DNA of 61,830 bases. Source: Phoronis australis (lineage: Eukaryota; Phoronida; Phoronidae). Shown piece by piece: positions 21,391-31,792 of the stretch (positions within the stretch are counted from its first letter, which is position 1; the number at the start of each line of letters is the position of its first letter). The DNA lies in the NCBI GenBank assembly GCA_002633005.1, contig NMRA01000596.1, positions 1 to 61,830 of the forward strand, given 5' to 3'. The notes under the pieces were generated by a model that saw only the letters and a list, made by a program, of their open reading frames with translations, was not told the DNA's origin and did not search any database. The position numbers were made by a program, and so were the translations under genes.

Positions 21391-22190
21391 ACTGACGCCA
21401 AAAACATACTCGAAAACAACAAAAATACCTTGAATAAACCCGAAAATGAAGGACTGGCGTCATCTCACTAATAGATGTCTACATGTAGGTGCCAAATTTT
21501 ATGGAAATCCGTTGAGAAACATTTGAAGTAAACGTAAAAACTATAATTGCCACTAGGGGGCACACCGGTAGACCGATGTGTCCGAAAGTCGCAGTCATCC
21601 GTTGTCAACTTCACATAAATACATTTGCTAAAATTTAATAAATATCCTGTAGAGCGTTTAGGAGATACAGCCATGGGCGCAAAAACAAACAAAACTGCCA
21701 CTAGGAGGCGCCACAGTAGGCAAAGTCATCGGAAAATCATCGTCAACTGTCTTCTTTATAGTAAGAACTTGCATGCTAATTTTCACAATCATCCATACAG
21801 TGCTTTGGCTGTTACAGGGGTGGACGCCAAAAACAGGAGTCGAAAATAGTAACAATTGGCCACTAGATGGCGCAAAATGCCTCAGATCCATTCGAAAACT
21901 TAAGGATAGCGGCAACTCATTTTGCTTATATGCAAAATTTCATGAAAATCGGTTTAGGATCTTTGAAGATACAGAGGTAAGCGTAAAAATCTAAAATTGT
22001 CACTATGAGGCTCAGCGGTATTCGGGTCGGTCCAAAACTCGTCGCCCTCTGTGTTCAACCCAATAGAAACACACCTGCCAAATTTTAATAAGATCCTGCA
22101 AGTGGTTTAGGAGATACAGCCGCGGACGCCGGACGCCAGACGACCGGACGCCCGTACAGAGAGGACGGCAATATTCGACCACATATAAAA
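21391..22190 (+). repeat. tandem element with four CCACTAGGGGGC-containing units
   Basis: Four diverged units, spaced about 147, 163 and 140 bp. Each contains a GCCAAATTTTATGGAAAT-like string, GAGATACAGCC and a CCACTAGGGGGCAC-like core (21550, 21697, 21860, 22000). It ends in GCGGACGCCGGACGCCAGAC. No ORF is convincing. It separates the type II upstream flank from copy F, so it probably inserted into that promoter region. Confidence 0.75.
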
Positions 22191-22194
22191 ATGT

Positions 22195-22440
22195 GGGTGC
22201 ATAAATATGCCAGGCTTACAAGAAAAGTTTTCCTGTCCGTTCACAAGTGCAACTCTTGGACAGAGACTTATGAAGATTCCTTACCTGAAGGCGGTGAAGA
22301 GATGTGACAATGTTTGCAAAGAGCGGGGATTCGTTATAACTCAAGCACTTCCCAACGCCTTCCATAAATATGAACAAAAACAAAACGCCTGGTACCCAGT
22401 CTACGTCAACAGGCGTTTTAGTTATGACGGGTTGACGTAA
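22195..22440 (+). pseudogene. small coiled-coil protein gene, type II copy F
   Basis: Reads ICQAYKKSF, then SQVQLLDRDL, then a stop in one frame; after a frameshift it continues YLKAVKRCDNVCK, ITQALPNAFHKYEQKQ and ends near VNRR. These align with copy C (IYQAHKKRL, TQVQILDREL, YLRAMERCDQVRK, TEGLRNAFYKYEEKQ). The first part of the gene, including the start, is missing at the junction with the tandem element. An open frame from an internal ATG (22207-22440) exists, but its first third is out of the family frame. Dead copy. It lies only about 260 bp upstream of type I copy G. Confidence 0.75.
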
Positions 22441-22469
22441 TTTGCTGAATCGTCCAGGACAAAAACAAC

Positions 22470-22485
22470 AGACATTTCAAGGGAT
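22470..22485 (+). terminator. decayed histone-type stem-loop of copy F
   Basis: AGACATTTCAAGGGAT occupies the position of AGCCCTTTTAAGGGCT, with preserved flanks CAAC and AACCACA. Three of six stem pairs are lost, so it is not expected to function. Confidence 0.6.
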
Positions 22486-22701
22486 AACCACAACTACATG
22501 TACCAAAACTAGACGCACACTTTATATTCAGATTGTTTATCAAATAATTCTACACGAAAACTGAAAACATGTACATGTATGGTCTTAAAACTTCTTGTTG
22601 TCAAATTAATTAAGAGTGCAGTACAGTTCAGACCAGGAAAAAATCCATACAGGGGTGATACACCCTACTGTGAACACGGCATCCACTTTGATCTCGGCAC
22701 C
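22486..22701 (+). other. short F-G spacer
   Basis: Matches the start of the downstream flank of copies C and E (TTATATTCAGATTG region, GTCAAATTAATTAAG), then joins directly to the copy G start through GAACACGGCATCCACTTTGA. It would have to contain the copy G promoter if that copy was ever expressed in this arrangement. Confidence 0.5.
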
Positions 22702-22970
22702 ATGGATTATCCTAAGCTTGATGAACAATTTCACAACGCCCAGGCAAAAATGCTTAAAAGCAACTGAGCAAGTCCAAATATTGGACCGAAATCTGCGAGA
22801 GACGGACATGCGCTACGAGTGGGCTCAGAAAAGTTGGAAACGCAGTTCGCCGGAAACAGCTTCACTGGCGCATGATGATCGAGCATGTTTAGTTTCCACT
22901 ACTTTATATGAAAATCCCACCTGTCTCTACCCTACTTCGTCTTTAGGGTTTGAGAGGCCGCTTGTTTGAC
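22702..22970 (+). pseudogene. small coiled-coil protein gene, type I copy G (frameshifts)
   Basis: Starts MDYPKLDEQFHNAQAK. One extra A in the following AAAAA run shifts the frame and gives an early stop (21 codons). The family sequence continues in the next frame as CLKATEQVQILDRNLRE and TDMRYEWAQKS. A second 1-nt insertion near 22838 moves VGNAVRRKQLHWRMMIEH to a third frame, which then stops. The C-terminal portion is strongly diverged. Frame loss is clear. The hairpin downstream is partly preserved. Confidence 0.78.
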
Positions 22971-23008
22971 TGAGTACATCAGATGTATATGTATACCACA
23001 CAAACTAC

Positions 23009-23024
23009 AGCCCTTTTAATGGTT
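23009..23024 (+). terminator. partly decayed histone-type stem-loop of copy G
   Basis: AGCCCT-TTTA-ATGGTT with ACCCAAA 3' flank. The 5' arm, loop and flank are canonical. The 3' arm has two changes, leaving one mismatch and a G-U pair. A purine element CTAAAGGAACTG follows at about 23036-23047. Confidence 0.7.
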
Positions 23025-23049
23025 ACCCAAATGCTCCTAAAGGAACTGT

Positions 23050-24309
23050 TGACATTATACATTGTACCTGTTGTCGGTGTCTCTGGAAAACTGCCAACTC
23101 TCTTTTGACTTCAAACTGCGTAGTGATGAATCACAACTCTGTTTTTAGATTTTGCCGACTGTAAGATAAAGGCAAAATACGTTAAAGTTAAAATGAAAAA
23201 GAAAGTTGAACACTGACTGTAGTTATATAGTATGTCATGCATTCCTTTATTCTTTATTGAACACACATCAAATGCATGAATTTGTTTATTTTTCAAAGAT
23301 AACTAATAAAAAGTGGCTCAGGCATATTCAAATTCCTATCTGATGCTACATGTACTGTACGTGTGTACATATGTTTACCGGTGATCACGAAAATTACATG
23401 CCGACAGTGGAGTTTTTAGAGAATAAACATTTTTCTCAATATTGTACGATGATGAACAACTAGTCTCAGTTATAGCAGAGTGTGTCCTGAGCACACTTTC
23501 ACGTAGAGAATACATCCGCCGGGGAAGTTCAGCGTATCACGTTGGCGTGAAATTTCTTTGCACGTGCTGCAAGTCCTTGCAAAAGCTAGAATGTGAAGAC
23601 GCACAATTGCAAATATCAAATACAGGTGAAAAAAACAAGGTTAGTGGGTGAACGCTATTATTGACTGCCTATATTAACGTTAAGGGCCGTTGTTACATTG
23701 TATAACAGACATGGGGCCTTTACATTCAAAAGTACGATTTTCAGTATTCATTAATCCTATTCATTTATCATTGATAATGATTATCACGAATAGAATTAAG
23801 GAGACAGAAAAACGAGGACATACATGTATGTGACTCGAGGGACTTGTTAGGGAGAATATAATTTTACCTGTCACAACAGAACTTTTAAAGGTATTTTCGA
23901 TTAATAGCACTAAATGTCACATATTGCTTGCCCGGGCGTCAACAGTGACGCCCTGTTGTAATTAGAATATAACGATTAAATGAATACCAAACGTAAGGAT
24001 TTGTGGAGATGTTAACAAGTAACGCCACGACACCACTTTGACCGAAAATTGTAATTTTGTGAGTATAAATTGCAACTAGATAATTGCGACTTCATCTTTA
24101 TAGACACTATTTATGGATCTCTTCAGTTAATAATATGCGTGATCAGCTAATCTAATGCTGCCATATTCACTAGAACTGGACAACGCATTTTAGAAATATT
24201 CTTTGAAATCCTGTCATTGAGTGTCGTTTTCATGAATTGCATCTAAACAGTATGAACGCAGGTCTGTTACAAAACATTGCTACATGTGTTTTAGTGATGT
24301 GTGTCCATT
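23050..24309 (+). repeat. copy G downstream flank
   Basis: The first part matches the flanks after copies A and B. The part from about 23550 to 24015 matches window bases 1-430. The remainder has no recognised content. The + ORF 23442-23651 is unsupported. Confidence 0.6.
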
Positions 24310-24763
24310 GATGGACTTCTTTATTTGTTTTTAACACATTGCTTATAAATCTCTCCAGACCAATCTATGAAGTATCCCTGGATATTTTGCGCAAGCGAAA
24401 GCATACCTTGTGTATATTACTGTATTCTCAACAACACATGATTGGTTCATTTATTTTGGCATCAAACTGTACTTTAACCTGTCTCGGGTTACCTACTTTT
24501 GGTTTTACACAGTTTATAATGATCGACATTCTGTACAGAATTTACAGAAATCAGGTGTATACTTATGCCGCTTACACAATGGCTGGTTAAACTACATCTC
24601 GTATTTACTACTCAACATACAGTACATGTAATCCTTAATTAACTGGCCCTCCACATTCTTTGGATACAGTGGCAATGTGACACGTGTCTCCAATATCAAC
24701 CATTACTGGGGGCAAACAGCCAGTCTTGGATAACAACTGGTCGAGGCTCATGTTATTTTCAGA
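24310..24763 (+). repeat. type II upstream flank (copy E)
   Basis: Matches 21211-21390 in its first half. Near the gene it has GTGACACGTGTCTCCA, similar to GTCACGTGTCACCATC at about 13230 upstream of copy C, and TGGATAACAACT, the empty-site equivalent of the LINE target. TTATTTTCAG just before the start resembles a splice acceptor, but no upstream exon is evident. Confidence 0.6.
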
Positions 24764-25004
24764 ATGACGGAATACGAGATCCAAGTTAAAGTATATATGT
24801 ACCAAGCTCACAAGAAAAGTCTTCTTGCGCATACACAAGGATAAGAATCGTTACTTGAGGGCGGTGAAGAGATGTAATCCAGTTGGCAAAGATCAAATAT
24901 AGCTTCGGATACTTATAACTCACGGACTTTGCAACATGTTCCACAAATTTGAACAAAAACAAAAGTGCCTGGTACTCAATATACGTCAACAGGAGTTAGG
25001 TTAA
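24764..25004 (+). pseudogene. small coiled-coil protein gene, type II copy E
   Basis: Retains a type II start, MTEYEIQVKVY, then YQAHKKSLLAHTQG and a stop. About 33 nt encoding the QILDREL core seen in copy C are deleted. The frame then resumes as RYLRAVKRCNPVGKDQI, a stop, and THGLCNMFHKFEQKQKCLVL, ending near RQQELG with TAA at 25002. Useful as the only type II copy in the window that preserves the ancestral start. Confidence 0.78.
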
Positions 25005-25056
25005 GACGGATTGATGTCTTTTGTAGAATCGTCAAGTCCATAATAAAAAAAACAAA

Positions 25057-25072
25057 AGACCTTTTAAAGGCT
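25057..25072 (+). terminator. decayed histone-type stem-loop of copy E
   Basis: AGACCTTTTAAAGGCT in the hairpin position, with two stem mismatches, preceded by AATAAA (about 25042). AAAGAGAACTG follows at about 25086, a variant of the AAAAAGAGCTG element of copy C. Confidence 0.65.
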
Positions 25073-25099
25073 TCCCACAACCACCAAAGAGAACTGCTC

Positions 25100-26380
25100 A
25101 ATTTATATACCAGTGAATCATCAAATCATTCTACCGGAAAATTGAAAGTCTGTTGTTTTAAAGCCTAACTTCAACGGAATTTTGTTACTTTAGATGTATT
25201 AGGCTAACCAGTCCTAGCAAAGACTTAGTAAAATAAGAAAACGCGACTTCAATCACGTAAGTGTAAGCCCGTCACAAGATAAGTGAAGCTGTCTTTTCGT
25301 GCCATGTTGCGTCACTGTGAGATCCCAGCACAAAAAACAAAAGGTTGTATTGAATAGAGCCGGGTCTGAATAGAACACCATTGCGTGCGGTTGTTATTAG
25401 CAGCTGTTTGAATTAAAAGGTGATTCTCGCGGTGACGTACATGTACATGTAGAAATAAGCAAGCTAATACGCCTAACAGTTCGTTACAACTGGCAATTTT
25501 TGGCACCAGTGGACTAAAAGCGATGCCCTTAACATACTGTAGGAACAAAATTTACATGTGTTACCGTGGAAGATATGCTTTAACACTTCTTGTAGACACA
25601 CCACTTCACTTATCGCTTGAGAATCTGCTGTTACTCACCGATTCTATGACTGAGCGTAAGACTTTGAATCTAAGATTGGCCGAAGCATCATTTATAAAAC
25701 AATTTTTGTCAGAACCTGTCTTGCAAATTGGCCGTATTAATGGAATTCGGCGGAAAGTATAGCGTTATCAGTGACATTATCGACCGAAAACACAAAGTTA
25801 GTGAAACTACCAAAACACAAAAGCTGTGGTAGCCAAGAAACAAAATTTAGTGTAAATTAATTCTTTTACTCACTTCAAAAATTTTAAAATTTTTTTGACG
25901 AAATGAATATTAAAACAGTCGCCTTAATTAAATCAATGGTATAGTGATCATGCTTCATCGGCGATGAAGGGAATGTCGAGGGCAATGTGCAAACAACTAT
26001 TCTAGGGTAATTACCTAAAATATCCCAACACGTTTACAAAGGTCTTCGTTTTCTTCACAGGTTACAATGCTCCGCAATCTTTGCAACTTCAGGAAATTGT
26101 AGCAATTAACGCAGAACGTATACGCAGGAGTGTCGAAAGGCTGTCAAATTACACTTGTCTGTTCTAAAATGAGAGACACCTCTGAGGGTTTGGCGACCTA
26201 TAAAATTGAATTTCCGTTGGTTACAGATTAAAATAAATTAGTGAACGTACATGTATAAGAAACGTCTGAAACATTTATTAGGCAATAGATTGTCAATTGA
26301 ATTAACACCCTAACATACCAATTGAATAGGAAATGTTCGAAACCCACTGGACTCCCACACCCTAAGACATTCTTGATCTA
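25100..26380. other. spacer; end of array
   Basis: About 25775-25980 matches the type II downstream flank (AGTGAAACTAC, TTTTACTCA, ACGAAATGAATATT). The rest is unassigned. An ORF at 25523-25762 has a run AEASFIKQFLSEPVL vaguely like the tail of a GIY-YIG domain, which I regard as too weak to call. Confidence 0.5.
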
Positions 26381-27185
26381 GGACCTCCCCACGACAGCCA
26401 CGACCCACAGCCCCTACGATACACAACACCCAAGACCTGTGGCAATAAATGTATCTTTGCGCTTTTTACACATTTTATCATTTTATGATCATATTATCTC
26501 GCTGAAGGATATTCCCAAAAAACTTACCTACACACAAATATGCTCTGACTTAAGTGTTTTGGTTAAAAACAGAAAGTGGCGTAAACCAACGATCTGAAAT
26601 GGCGAACTGTGAGCGTGCTATCATTGTCACAGAAATATTTCCACGAGCGGCAAGCAATGGCCCCGTCCTAATAAACTTAGGGAGAGAGAACGTAAACATG
26701 AATGCATATAATTTCACTATTTTGCTATTTTCTTTCTGTTGTATACTCGTTTACAATAGACCCCATTTAATTTTAAGATTCTTTTTTATTTAATAGTTTG
26801 TTTTTCTAACTACATTTATTAAAATATTACATATTTGTCGGTTCCTCGCGCTCTCCCAAGAATTTGAAGCTGCTATTCACTGAGGACTACACGATTACAC
26901 CCTGCCGGGAACGATATTCGTAACGAAGGAAGGTCATTGATTCCATTTGGTCGCTACCAGCATTTTCTGTTTTTGGCTTTCAAACTTTCTGAATGGACTC
27001 TTTCAATTTTCAAACTGACAGAGAAAAGCAAACTGAGCTCACAGCTCGACTGGTTGGTTGTGCAAGTCAGCGCTTGTTCTACAGAATGTTTAGATCGAGT
27101 TGTGCTTGTGTAAACTGGGTCGAGGGAGTTGTGGGCCGTGGGTAGAGGAGGTACATGTAGTTTTTCGTGGGTTGTGGGAGTTGAA
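26381..27185 (+). mobile_element. nonautonomous element with GTGGGTCGAG-repeat ends, copy 1
   Basis: Full-length match to 57583-58370 in direct orientation, and to 31793-32418 inverted. The left end is CA-rich (ACGACCCAC repeats) and the right end GT-rich (GTGGGTCGAGG repeats), so the ends are inverted arrays of a 9-10-bp word. Internal landmarks are CTGTGGCAATA, CACTGTGAGC/GTGAGCGTGC, TTTTGGCTTTCA and TCAGCGCTTGTTCT. No transposase is seen, and ORFs such as 26554-26793 are not conserved. Confidence 0.82.
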
Positions 27186-27958
27186 GAGTTTTAGAACAAT
27201 CCAATCCAATCCTATGCTTAGTCTATAACAATTGTGAAAGTTGAGTACAGTTAACATATACGGCATGTTGCACATACATGTACATGTACATAACAGCCTC
27301 CCGTTCAGTAACACTAGGACCTCGCTAAAAAGCAAGACTTCACGAGATTATGTGAGGTATTGCCTGTGTATTTTAACTTTCTTGACTAGATTTTAGCTAG
27401 GTCCTAGCGTAGGTCCTAGCGACTACTGAACGCACGCCAGCTTCGTATACCCTCAGTCCTTTCATTCACAAATTCAGCATGACATTAAGCCAACGAGGAG
27501 TACTTTTGATAGAATGGTGCCGGGGAAAACGACGACAAAACGTAGTTTTGATCCTAAGGGAGATGTGCGTTTACATGCATACGACCGTTGGCGTTGAAAA
27601 CGAATGCTACGAGTGGCCTCAGGTCTCTGTGGTTATGAAACAGAAAGTTGTGAAAAGATATAAATCCTCACCCTATTTCCTTGCTTCAATTAAAGGCGAA
27701 GGCAACCTTTTTCCATTTCATTTTGAGCTAAAATAAGGTTGGTTGGTTATCCTAGACATATTTTCCACTAAATTACAGCTTTTCGTAATTTTATTGATTA
27801 CGCGTCCGCTACTCCGGAAGTGACGTTTTAGGAGGCAAGCATTTCGCGCCAATTTCTTTTCATATAGTCTGACTGTGAGAGCTGCCGAATCAGTCATTGT
27901 TCTACCTCGGTAGTGTTAAGTTCCGTCGTCGTTTGCGTTCATTTACTAGTCAGTCAAC

Positions 27959-28199
27959 ATGCCACACTGTTGCTGCGTACCAGGATGTACTAATTATCGG
28001 CTCACAGGCGCTTTGGGAGTACCTTTGCATCGCTTTCCGATGGATGACACACTTCGCCGTACTTGGCTCGTTCGTGTGAAGAACGCAGCGTTACCCGTCC
28101 ACGCAACGTACAAAGCAGTGGAGAATTACCGCGTGTGTGGCAAGCACTTTCTGCCGTCCGATTACGAAAGGGATTTGTACGCTGAACTGATGAAGGTCC
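27959..28199 (+). CDS. THAP-domain transposase N-terminus (partial, runs into gap)
   Basis: MPHCCCVPGCTNYR opens the ORF. The C2CH zinc-binding residues are visible: the Cys pair within CCCVPGC, then VCGKHF with the Cys-x2-His pair about 45 residues later. The conserved Pro of HRFP, the Trp of RRTW and the Phe of KHF are all present, as in THAP domains. About 80 codons are visible before the run of N. The start lies about 109 bp inside the left TIR's inner edge, so the TIR and adjacent bases probably supply the promoter. Role inferred: sequence-specific binding of the element's ends as the N-terminal part of a transposase. A domesticated host THAP protein is less likely given the TIRs. Confidence 0.85.
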
Positions 28200-28695
28200 N
28201 NNNNNNNNNNNNNNNNNNNNNNNNNNNNNNNNNNNNNNNNNNNNNNNNNNNNNNNNNNNNNNNNNNNNNNNNNNNNNNNNNNNNNNNNNNNNNNNNNNNN
28301 NNNNNNNNNNNNNNNNNNNNNNNNNNNNNNNNNNNNNNNNNNNNNNNNNNNNNNNNNNNNNNNNNNNNNNNNNNNNNNNNNNNNNNNNNNNNNNNNNNNN
28401 NNNNNNNNNNNNNNNNNNNNNNNNNNNNNNNNNNNNNNNNNNNNNNNNNNNNNNNNNNNNNNNNNNNNNNNNNNNNNNNNNNNNNNNNNNNNNNNNNNNN
28501 NNNNNNNNNNNNNNNNNNNNNNNNNNNNNNNNNNNNNNNNNNNNNNNNNNNNNNNNNNNNNNNNNNNNNNNNNNNNNNNNNNNNNNNNNNNNNNNNNNNN
28601 NNNNNNNNNNNNNNNNNNNNNNNNNNNNNNNNNNNNNNNNNNNNNNNNNNNNNNNNNNNNNNNNNNNNNNNNNNNNNNNNNNNNNNNNNNNNNNN
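28200..28695. other. assembly gap
   Basis: A run of N inside the THAP transposon. ORFs drawn across it have no meaning. Confidence 0.99.
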
Positions 28696-29059
28696 TGATA
28701 CGGGTCACCGACTCCAGCCATTTTCAGCTTACAACACACTAAACAATCCCTAAATCCAACGTAGTTGAGTTCTCTACTAACCTCTCTTGCCGCAGAATAC
28801 TCGCCGATGGAAAGTGGTGGCGACAATTGTTGAAAAACAGCACAAAACAAAAGTAGAATAGAACAGATTCGCACGGTAAAGTCAACGCAAAACCAAGTGG
28901 CGGGAAACGCTTGCCTCCTAAAACGTCACTTCCGGAGTAGCAGACGAGTAATTTATAAAATTACGAAAAGCTTTAATTAAGTGGAAAATATGTCTAGGAT
29001 AACCAACCAACCTTATTTTAGCTCAAAATGGCATGGAAAAAGGTTGCCTTCGCCTTTAA

Positions 29060-31370
29060 TAAGTTGACATTTCGATGTTTCGATCTCATGCTAACGACAT
29101 ACATGTACTTTAACCACCGATTCAATTTTTGTAATCCATTTTCTACTTGCATGGTTTCGTAAGTCTAAAAGCACGTGACGTGTACAGGCTGTGAACTGTG
29201 ACTTACTTAGGAAGCAGGGCGTAAACAACAATTTCGCTGGGAACAATACGTATATTTGAGGTTTTAATGATAATTAAGTTAGTTACGCACTGCAAAATCA
29301 GTTGACATCGCGAGTGAACGTTGAAATAGCTAACATAGTTAAGGATTGTATAGGTTATGTGTACCAAAAACAAGTTTTCACAGAACACTTAACCGAAAAC
29401 TTTGAGATTTTCACTTGTCCTAGTAGTTTAATCGGCTTTTTCTCGGCTTCGGCAAATCGACTTTATTTGAACTTAGGAGCACTAGTTCTCAAAAACGGCT
29501 AGACGGATTTCGCTGAAACATTCTAAGCTTAATACTTAGTCATCAATCTCAAAAAAGCCATTAGGATTTTCATATAAAGGCTTAGTTTTTGCGTAATGTG
29601 ACAAAGACAAATACGACTTCAATTTTTTTACACAAATACCTCACGTTTTCCGAGTTGATTTGTCATAGAAACCAATTGAACAGACTAATCGAAAACTCAT
29701 AACAGTGTTTTTGAGGTAACTGGTGAATTTTTCATTTAAAAAAGGTTTCGTTAAAATCTACAGAAGGTTTATTTTGATATGATTGTACCTTTCTTAAAAA
29801 TGGAATTTTGACTTAAAAGGTTTTTGCGTAAACATGATAATCGCACATAAATATAAAAAGTATATTTATATATTTCCTGGTCTTTGTTCTTTCAGAAAAT
29901 ATATTCTTTTACTAGTTGACAAAGCTTAGTTTTTTGATATACGAGTTAGAATGGAGGCCACCAATTAAGGTTGGAGATAACCTTAATATCATTGAGAAGT
30001 CTCCGCTTTTTGTGACATTGGGATTGGACGCCTCTCTTAATGTAGGTGGCTGAACCTGGTATACTGTCGACGTGAACAATGAAAGTCACTGCTGCGGTTA
30101 TGAGAATTTTCTACACGTTTGACACCGTGGACCTAGTGAGAGGTGTACGTGTATTATGAATGATACATTTATTGTCGAATAAATGGCGAAATAAGAACTC
30201 CCTGCAGGTGAGCTACAATCAGGAGATTACCTTTATCTTCGACAATGTCACTAAAAATTGTCTTCGTCCACACAACTACACAAGTTTTTCTCGTAAAAAT
30301 CCCTTTTACATGTACCTCCTCAGGAAAATACAGAAGCCGAATGTTTCATAAGACAGGGTATTATGGGATTGAATACCGCATGCTTACGATTATCGCTGAA
30401 AGAGGCTATGAGCCAGTGTTCTGTACAAGAAACAAAGTCTTGATTTCTAACACTTTCCAATATAAAATTGGACCCTACGTGTTCCTTGGTCAAACGGAAA
30501 ACAATTTATGGCAATGAAGAAAACTGACAGACTGGGATGACGGTCGTGGCGGACCATGTACCGTTTCAGACTTAATTCCGCACCTGTGTCTGTAGTTAGC
30601 CTCAGGCGGATCCAGGATTTTGCCCATCTCTGGGTCTAAACAATGAAGGTGGGCAGTAGAGTCGGCTGGGGGTCGTCTTGTGAGTCGGCATAGGGGCCGG
30701 CTGCCGTTAGGCTAAAATTAGGTGACCGGTCGGCAACATAGCTGACCGGTCGATGATCGGGCGTTGACCCTATCCAACCGGTCGGACAAGAAATCGTGAT
30801 ATGAGCTGTACATTGTATCAGATTTTAAGCTGATAATTAAAATTATGCGCAATGGAGATACTATAAACGGTGTACCGAGATCAACGATATTGCAAGAAAA
30901 ATTATGCGCACTAGCTACAGTTTGTGCACGGAAAGAGAAGAGTTGAGAAGTCTAGATTAGCATGATGGTTGTACATCTGAAATCAAGAAAAGAGAACTTG
31001 GCAAAACCGCAACAGAAGGAAATAAATTGTCGTAACCTACATGTACACAGGCTAATTGTGTACATTCGACGTACAAATGGTTACTAGATTATAGTGATAG
31101 CTTTTCTGATTGGATTTCAAATTGATAATTTTATTGTGTTTGGTATTTAAGTTACAAAACTACACTGTTGGTCTACATAACCTACCTCAGATAAGTTACT
31201 GGGACTTCCGGACTTCTAATACCTTGGAGCTCCTCACACCCCTAATCCGGCACTGGGTTTGAGATATCCTTGAGGCCCATATAGAGTGACTCAGGGTTTT
31301 AGGCTAATTATTGGACATTATTATTTAACATGTTTGGCAAGAGAGTACATTGTCACCATCTTAAACCTTG
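29060..31370. other. unassigned region
   Basis: No gene is recognised. About 30603-30660 starts with GGCGGATCCAGG, the terminus of a MITE family seen elsewhere in the window, with no matching opposite end found. Between 30720 and 30790 the palindrome ACCGGT occurs three times in a GC-rich pocket. The ORF 30160-30517 shows no domain. Confidence 0.5.
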
Positions 31371-31409
31371 CTTTAGAATACTGCTTTAGAATACTGCTTT
31401 AGAATACTG
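31371..31409 (+). repeat. 13-bp tandem repeat, three copies
   Basis: CTTTAGAATACTG repeated exactly three times. Confidence 0.95.
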
Positions 31410-31792
31410 TAGGTAACGATCGTGAATTCATTATCCCAAAAATGAGAAAACAGAGAAAAGGCGAATGCAATAGGAAAGTTTCTTGGATCCATGGATATGA
31501 GGGTGACGTATGAACGTAGCCAGGCACCAGGAAAGAGAAAGGAGCCATTCCGTGGTCATATACTACGTTGTCACAACCAGTACAAACGCATCACCACACA
31601 GTAACTGACAACAAAACACAGGAAAACGAGCAGCAATATCTTATGATTTTTTACGCTAAACACAACGCACGATAACTAGACTAGTACTGTGATTGGTATT
31701 CCTGATTTTACGCAAAACGAATCAGTGTCCACCAATAAACGCTCGTAACCTGAAATGATCTGAAAAAAACATCGGCCGATGAATTGTCCTAA
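31410..31792. other. unassigned spacer
   Basis: No gene or repeat seen. Confidence 0.5.

Larger units (their letters stand above)
27690..29059. mobile_element. Kolobok-like THAP DNA transposon with 157-bp TIRs and TTAA duplications
   Basis: Terminal inverted repeats 27694-27850 and 28899-29055 are both 157 bp and differ at only about a dozen positions. The outer ends are AGGCGAAGGCAACC and GGTTGCCTTCGCCT. TTAA flanks both (27690-27693 and 29056-29059). Inside, on the + strand, is a THAP domain ORF. A TTAA target and a THAP DNA-binding domain together define the Kolobok superfamily. P elements also have THAP but use 8-bp duplications, and piggyBac uses TTAA but lacks THAP. The centre is a gap, so the catalytic part cannot be seen. 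High TIR identity suggests recent activity. Confidence 0.88.

Noticed and set aside
24751-24763. TTATTTTCAG before the copy E start as a splice acceptor
   Set aside because: The equivalent place in copy C lacks it and no upstream exon is evident; histone-type 3' ends normally go with intronless genes.
25523-25762. Possible GIY-YIG-like tail (AEASFIKQFLSEPVL)
   Set aside because: Too short and lacks the GIY, YIG and catalytic residues; probably chance.
28002-28874. Minus-strand ORF with a signal-peptide-like start (MRICSILLLFCAV)
   Set aside because: It runs through the assembly gap and lies antisense to the THAP transposase inside the transposon; no independent support.
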